From Pararge aegeria (lineage: Eukaryota > Arthropoda > Insecta > Lepidoptera > Nymphalidae), in contig NC_053205.1 in the NCBI RefSeq assembly GCF_905163445.1, positions 3,534,001 through 3,598,000 on the forward strand: DNA of 64,000 nt, given 5' to 3'. The notes beneath the pieces were generated by a model. That model saw nothing but the letters and a program-made list of their open reading frames with translations, had not been told where the DNA came from and did not search any database. The first letter of the stretch is position 1; each line of letters opens with the position of its first letter. Shown here piece after piece: positions 59,387-64,000 of this stretch. The position numbers were made by a program, and so were the translations under genes.

Positions 59387-59733
59387 ATTAGAAGGATATG
59401 TAGGTGCAGATTGGGGTGCAAATGTTAAAGATAGGAAGTCTTATACAGGTTATTGTTTCACTTTATCTGGTTGTGTAATTGATTTGTTTAACGATAATCA
59501 GAGTGCTCAAAAGCTAACTATGAATCCAATGTTTCAGAAGCGTACAAAACACATAGACATTAAGTTTCACTTTTGTAGAGAATGTGTAGTAAATAAAATT
59601 GTAAATGTGAAGTATTTGCCTACAGCTGATATGCCAGCTGATGTATTCACGAATGCTTTATGTACTGTGAAACATTATAAGTTTTTGGATGTATTAGGTA
59701 TTCAAATATTATATTTTGTTTATACCTCCATAT
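59387..59733 (+). pseudogene. Copia RNase H C-terminal segment, internally deleted
   Basis: Continues from 47,803 across the LINE: LEGYVGADWGANVKDRKSYT, GYCFTLSGCVI, then directly DLFNDNQSAQKLTMNP, KHIDIKFHFCREC and VKYLPTADMPADVFT. In Copia RNase H the GYCF-LSG and DNQSA motifs are normally some 50 residues apart, so a block including the W-SKKQ and SS-EAEY motifs has been lost. Confidence 0.8.
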
Positions 59734-59858
59734 TGTTAGATATAGTAGGGGTGTTAAAGGTCTTATATCTACACAATATGTTACTATTGCATGACATGTT
59801 TTTTTGTTTTAAAAATAAAATGTAGTCAGTGTCACTCGTCAATGCATTAGGTTGTTTT
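59734..59858 (+). repeat. Copia 3' LTR
   Basis: Begins about TGTTAGATATAGTAGGGG and ends TTGTTTTATTATA. The last 75 bp match the remnant at 39,366-39,445 nearly perfectly. The exact start is inferred, since the 5' LTR start is missing. Confidence 0.6.
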
Positions 59859-60670
59859 ATTATAATACTTTGTATTTTTGAACAAGCAAAGCTAGGTACT
59901 AAAGTAAACGTGGGTGAAATTTTATTTCGTCTGTCCAATAGTTGAAGCGAAAAACTTCTAAATTAAAAAAACATTGTGGGTAATTCAAAATCCAATTGTG
60001 TAGTGGTCTTTAATCTTTACATTATAAATGCAAAATTTGTTTGTTTATGTTCTTGCTTTTGCTCTAACTAAACCACCAATTAACTTTATTTTTGGCATAA
60101 AGTTGTTGAACGGACGGAAAGTGTCATTTTTTTTTTCCCTCTTGTCTGATGTAAACAATCTTTTATTTTCTTTTAGTGTAAATTTTCCTATATCTACAAA
60201 TTATGACGAGCCTAACAATACGTCTTGCCAAAATTTTAAGTGTCAACTTATAAACTGACGTGGTAATTTTATTAAACTCTTCCGAAACGGCTTATCCGAT
60301 TGTAATGATTTTTGCATATTCGGTAGGTCGATTTCGGTCGTAATCTATTTTTAAATCGAAGAAATAAAAAAAAATTTGGCTAACACTAATTAAAAAACAG
60401 ATACTAAACTAATGATAGTAATTATTGTTCTGTAAAAATCAATATAAAATGCTAAAAGTATAAAATAATTAATCTGAACTGACAATAAATAAACAAATAA
60501 TGAAAAAATAAAATTAAAGTTCGAAATACTAAGTGGACTAATTTTAAACCAAGTTAGCGACTATAAAATACGATGCGATAAATAAAGTGTAAATATAAAA
60601 GTAAAGTCCAAATAGTAAAGCTAGTTTAAATTCTACCCATTTCAATATACCAAGGTTGTAAATTATTTGC
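59859..60670. other. Spacer between Copia and piggyBac
   Basis: A+T-rich. 60,245-60,350 (CTCTTCCGAAACGGCTTATC, TTGCATATTCGGTAGG) looks like part of a dispersed repeat, but no second copy is in the window. No TTAA-CCC type piggyBac end could be fixed. Confidence 0.35.
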
Positions 60671-62280
60671 ATGTATAGGGAAGAAGAGGGCAATAATTCT
60701 TCTTCTTCTTCCGAAGATGAAGAATTGCTTTCTGACCAAGACGAGAGTGACCAAGCAGAGCCTGAAGGATGGACTGCAGCGGGTTTCCTGCAGACGTTCC
60801 CATTTACCAAAATAGCCCATTTCAACATTGGTCCAGCTGAGTCCCCTATCGATTTTTTCAATTTATTTTTTAACTCCACATTTATGGCAATGATGGTTAC
60901 AAGCATTAATTCTCATGCCTTACGCATGTTATTAGAGAGCAACTTTCCCCATAGCAGAGCTTTAAATTGGAAAGATACGAATGCTGATGAACTCCGTGTT
61001 TTCTTGGCAATTCTGTTTCATATGGGCCATATACCATTGAGTAGGATCAATTGTTACTGGAGTAGAGATGGCATGTTTCAATTGCCTTTTACAAAGAACA
61101 TGTCCCGGGACCGTTTTCTCTTAATACTTCGTAATCTAACTTTTTCTGACCCTAATTTATCATACAGTAACACTGACCCTAACAGATACGTCAAACCAAT
61201 CATTATTTTTTTTAATTCACTTATGAAAAGTTTAGTAAGTCCTCCTAAAAGATTAACGATTGACGAAAGCATAGTGCAATGGCGAGGTCGCTTACGAATT
61301 AGGCGATATATTCCAGGCAAAAGACATAAATATGGAGTTAAAATGTACGTACTTACGGATACAAATGGCATAACGCAGAAAATGCATATGTATTGTGGAT
61401 CACATGATATCGAACTTAAGGGCAAAGGTCATGCTGAAAAAGTAGGGATGATGCTTATGGAAGATTACCTAAATGCAGGGCACTCCCTTTATACTGACAA
61501 TTTTTATAATAGTGTGTCACTAGCGGAAAAGCTATTGGATAAACGTACTTATCTAACTGGTACACTTAGAGCCAATAGGTTTGGGAATCCTAGTATTACT
61601 AAGGCTAAAATCGCTAAAACACTGCTTACGAAGTACAATGCCCGTGGCGTATGCGTCACCAATTATCGGGACCAAAGAAATGTACTGATGATTTCAACTG
61701 AGCATCACTCAAATTTTGTTAATTCTAGTAATAGGCATGGTCGGGTTTCGCAGAAACCAAAAGTTATAGTAGAATATAACAAGTATATGAAAGGCGTTGA
61801 TAGAAAAGATCAAATGCTATCATATTATCCTTCTTATAAAAAATCAACCAGATGGTATAAAAAAATTATAGTACACGTTATTACGTAGTTATGTTGTTAA
61901 ACTGTTTTCTAATGTTCAATGAACAAATGAAACGAACCGGTAATAATAGAAAAGAAAAATCATTTTTCGATTTTCGTTTAAAATTGTTTAGACAGTTATT
62001 AAATATTGGCACACTGACTGACAGACAGACTGGCGTTAGCAATATTCCAACATCATCAACTGGCAATCTCATGACAACAAAAACAGACGATATCATACAT
62101 TGCATAGCTGACCTGCCTAAAAACGCTTCTGGTAAAACTAAACGAAAAGATTGCAGACATTGTTTAAATACGCATAATATTCGCAAAGCCACCCTATTTC
62201 ATTGTCCCAGTTGCATTAAAAAACCTGGGCTATGCGTTAAATGTTTTGGTGACTATCATCAATACAAACATCGCTACTAA
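60671..62280 (+). pseudogene. piggyBac transposase, nearly complete, one frameshift
   Basis: Starts MYREEEGNNSSSSSEDEELL. The acidic N terminus is followed by the PGBD core (NADELRVFLAILFHMGH, YWSRDGMFQLPF, FLLILRNLTFSD). The three catalytic aspartates lie in LTIDESIVQWRGR, LYTDNFYNSVS and KGVDRKDQM. After a frameshift at about 61,880-61,890 the frame continues as LLNCFLMFNEQ and KSFFDFRLKL and ends with the cysteine-rich DNA-binding domain (CRHCLNTHNIRKATLFHCPS...CVKCFGDYHQ). Total length of about 535 codons is normal. The TTAA-flanked ends were not found. Confidence 0.87.
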
Positions 62281-62489
62281 ATGCCCTGAATGTTTTATTT
62301 TGGTCAAGATTGGGTTTTCTACTAGTATAAAAGCCGTATAAAAGCAAAATGGGTTCAGGTTTGGGCTTAATATGTTATACATACATACACATAGTATGTT
62401 TTATGTAATGTAAAAGACGCAAATCTTTTTAAGGGTTTTTAATCTGACAGCGCGCGCAGTCGGTCAGAGGTCGGTGACCTCTAACGAAA
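62281..62489. other. Short spacer
   Basis: 3' flank of piggyBac; contains an ACATACATACACATAG run. No gene. Confidence 0.4.
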
Positions 62490-63051
62490 TGGATACAGTG
62501 AAATGTAGAAATTGCAATATAGTGATAAATGAAGTACTTAGTTTTGTGCAGAACAAAATTGATGTTATGAATAATGTCAGTTTGGCCCTTATTTTCCCGT
62601 TTGCCGTCAATCCTTTGAGGAGGATGAAATTTTTAAGGCCAAGTGCTTGCTTTTTGAATCCCTTCCGCATCGTTTGATTAAGAGAAAAGGAGAAGACCGC
62701 AAACAGAAGAATATTGATGATATTATAGGAGTGTTGAGGGGTACTGAACCCGATGATATTCCTGTGTTTGTGGCCAGAGACCTACAAAAGTTGCCGCCCG
62801 TCACATTCGACCATGTCGACGCAACGCGACTGTTGAAGGATATTGTGCTGCTTCAAAGGCAGGTACGAGTCCTACAAGAGAAGCAGGATGATTATCTAAT
62901 GAAAAATGTTTTTGAAAAATATGTTATAGACAAAGAAATGGTACATACGGCATTAGAATCAGATGTAAGAAATACTGACCTGTATGTCAATAAGAAGAGG
63001 GGTGGTTTGTGTCTGCAAGAGAGTTACGATTCTAATAGCGGACCGATGGGG
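62490..63051 (+). pseudogene. LINE ORF1 (Gag-like) fragment of lepidopteran type
   Basis: Reads MDTVKCRNCNIVINEVLSFV then, after a frameshift near 62,610, FEEDEIFKAKCLLFESLPHR, NIDDIIGVLRGTEPDDIPVF and VARDLQKLPPVTFDHVDATR, with a following coiled coil (VLLQRQVRVLQEKQDD). This protein is repeated many times in moth and butterfly genomes. It is cut at YDSNSGPMGL by Harbinger E. Confidence 0.65.
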
Positions 63052-63313
63052 TTAAGCGCTCGTTCAGACACGGCGGGAACCGCGCGATTATAGAATCGCA
63101 TGGAAATCGCGCGGGTCTTATTTATATGAGTTAGTTAGTAATCGTTCAGACATAACCGCGCGGTTAATCAAGCCGCGCGGTTACCGCAACCCAACCGCCA
63201 GAAAATAGAATCGCGCTGCTCCCGCGCGTTTCTATTACTATGGAGTCTTTACTTCGCGTTCAGTTGCGTTGCGGATACCGCGCGGTGAGCACGTCACTGT
63301 TCGCGAGTTCGCC

Positions 63314-63485
63314 ATGGATCGTTTCGACACTGAACTATTTATTGATGAGGTGGAGAAGAGACCTGCAATATGGGACATTCAGTGTGATGATTACTCAAAT
63401 AAAATTATCAAGAACCGAGCTTGGCAAGAGTTGGTGGAGATATTTGGAAATTGCGAAGACACGGTGGAAAAAAAAAATATTTTAA
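63314..63485 (+). CDS. MADF gene exon 1 of Harbinger E
   Basis: MDRFDTELFIDEVEKRPAIW, CDDYSNKIIKNRAWQELVEI, then a GTAAGT donor at 63,486. This is the first half of a MADF domain. The remaining exon should lie outside the window, inside the transposase intron if the layout matches D. Confidence 0.65.
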
Positions 63486-63724
63486 GTAAGTAGGTTTATT
63501 CACCAAAAAATAATTGACAGAATTATGTTATAATTATTGTTATGAAGCGTATATTATACTCTCCGTATACTTTAGGTACTTAAATAAATATAAACAAACT
63601 TCGGCTGCTTTATGCAGACATTTCGAGCATTTTTCAAATGAAGGTCACAACGGTATTACCATATTTCGTTTGTTTACATTTAGTTATGTACCTAAACATT
63701 ACAAGTACGGTATGTTAGTTGCAG

Positions 63725-64000
63725 CTATATCTTTGTGTCTTGCCATGGAACACGCCCATCATTCACAAAGTAATGAGCGAATTTATCTCTGATATTCAAA
63801 GATGACGGTGTCCCTCTTCCCGCATGCAAGGTATTGAGATTAGTCATGGGTGCATTATATAAAGTATCTTTAAATTTTAGACCATCTCTAGTCCGCACAT
63901 AGTTATGTAGAACACAAGAAGCTTTTATTATATCTTCGGCAAAATCTATGTTTACATTTATAGGCCTATGAAAGATGCGCCATTTGTTCGCCAAAATACC
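63725..64000 (-). CDS. Harbinger E transposase, C-terminal part
   Basis: NKWRIFHRPINVNIDFAEDI, KASCVLHNYVRTRDGLKF, closing with VPWQDTKI, matching the ends of Harbinger B (VPWQNNFI) and the 30,456 fragment (VPWQNSYIY). It runs off the window end; the catalytic core is not visible. Confidence 0.75.
   Translation of the reverse strand, partial: GILANKWRIFHRPINVNIDFAEDIIKASCVLHNYVRTRDGLKFKDTLYNAPMTNLNTLHAGRGTPSSLNIRDKFAHYFVNDGRVPWQDTKI

Larger units (their letters stand above)
63055..64000 (+). mobile_element. Harbinger transposon E, left part
   Basis: The left end begins AGCGCTCGTTCAGACACGG after TTA (63,052-63,054) and is rich in CGCGCG words, like Harbinger D. The right end lies beyond the window. 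It contains MADF exon 1 (+) followed by the transposase last exon (-), the same order as in D. Confidence 0.65.

Noticed and set aside
60240..62450. piggyBac termini with TTAA
   Set aside because: TTAA and TTAAGGG-like words exist, but no pair with matching inverted repeats could be identified.
1..64000. tRNA or rRNA genes and a single-copy host gene
   Set aside because: None seen by eye; every recognisable coding segment belongs to a mobile-element family, except the Myb/SANT-like gene and the capsid-like sequence, which remain uncertain.

Overview
The window looks like a stretch of an insect genome, most likely a moth or butterfly (Lepidoptera), and consists almost entirely of transposable elements in every state from near-intact to decayed. 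The lepidopteran call rests on the Helitron ends (TCCCTACTAATATTAT start, CTAG finish), the LINE Gag containing FVARDLQKLPPV, a LINE with a (TTTGAC)n tail, and MADF-carrying Harbinger elements. I found no convincing single-copy host gene, rRNA or tRNA. Density and nesting fit heterochromatin or a sex-limited (W-like) chromosome, but that is inference.

Layout. 1-5.6 kb: 5' part of a multi-exon transposase-like gene with a 78-residue tandem repeat, a decayed Ty3/Gypsy integrase, and a Myb/SANT-like gene. 5.84-12.15 kb: complete Helitron, minus strand, with broken Rep-helicase. 12.9-18.0 kb: hAT pseudogene split by a complete pogo element (13,305-16,561) whose 706-residue transposase is open. 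18.3-25.6 kb: element debris, LINE fragments, a complete Harbinger (20,446-23,491, here B) and a LINE with RT. 26.3-27.1 kb: decayed RNA-virus capsid-like sequence. 27.97-29.65 kb: mariner/IS630-type element. 30-39.4 kb: Harbinger fragments, a six-exon transposase-like gene with one stop codon, a Harbinger remnant (C) and a nearly intact Harbinger (D, 36,200-39,362). 39.4-59.9 kb: a Copia element split by a CR1/L2-like LINE (42.2-47.5 kb) and an I-group LINE (47.8-59.4 kb); the second LINE contains a 259-bp SINE-like insert and a 5.9-kb DNA transposon with terminal inverted repeats over 500 bp (50,598-56,496). 60.7-64 kb: piggyBac transposase, a LINE Gag, and the start of another Harbinger (E).

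How the parts work together. Each Harbinger pairs a DDE transposase with a MADF/BESS DNA-binding protein. In B and D, and less completely in C and E, these two genes lie on opposite strands with their exons interleaved: each gene's second or last exon sits in the other's intron, and the two 3' splice sites are back to back. This repeated layout is the most unusual organisation in the window. The second is the long-TIR element, which encodes one roughly 1,480-residue protein joining zinc-binding, DDE-like, XPG/FEN-like nuclease and CXC regions; it is tentatively Academ-like. Insertion order can be read directly: Copia, then LINEs, then the SINE-like insert and long-TIR element; and hAT, then pogo.
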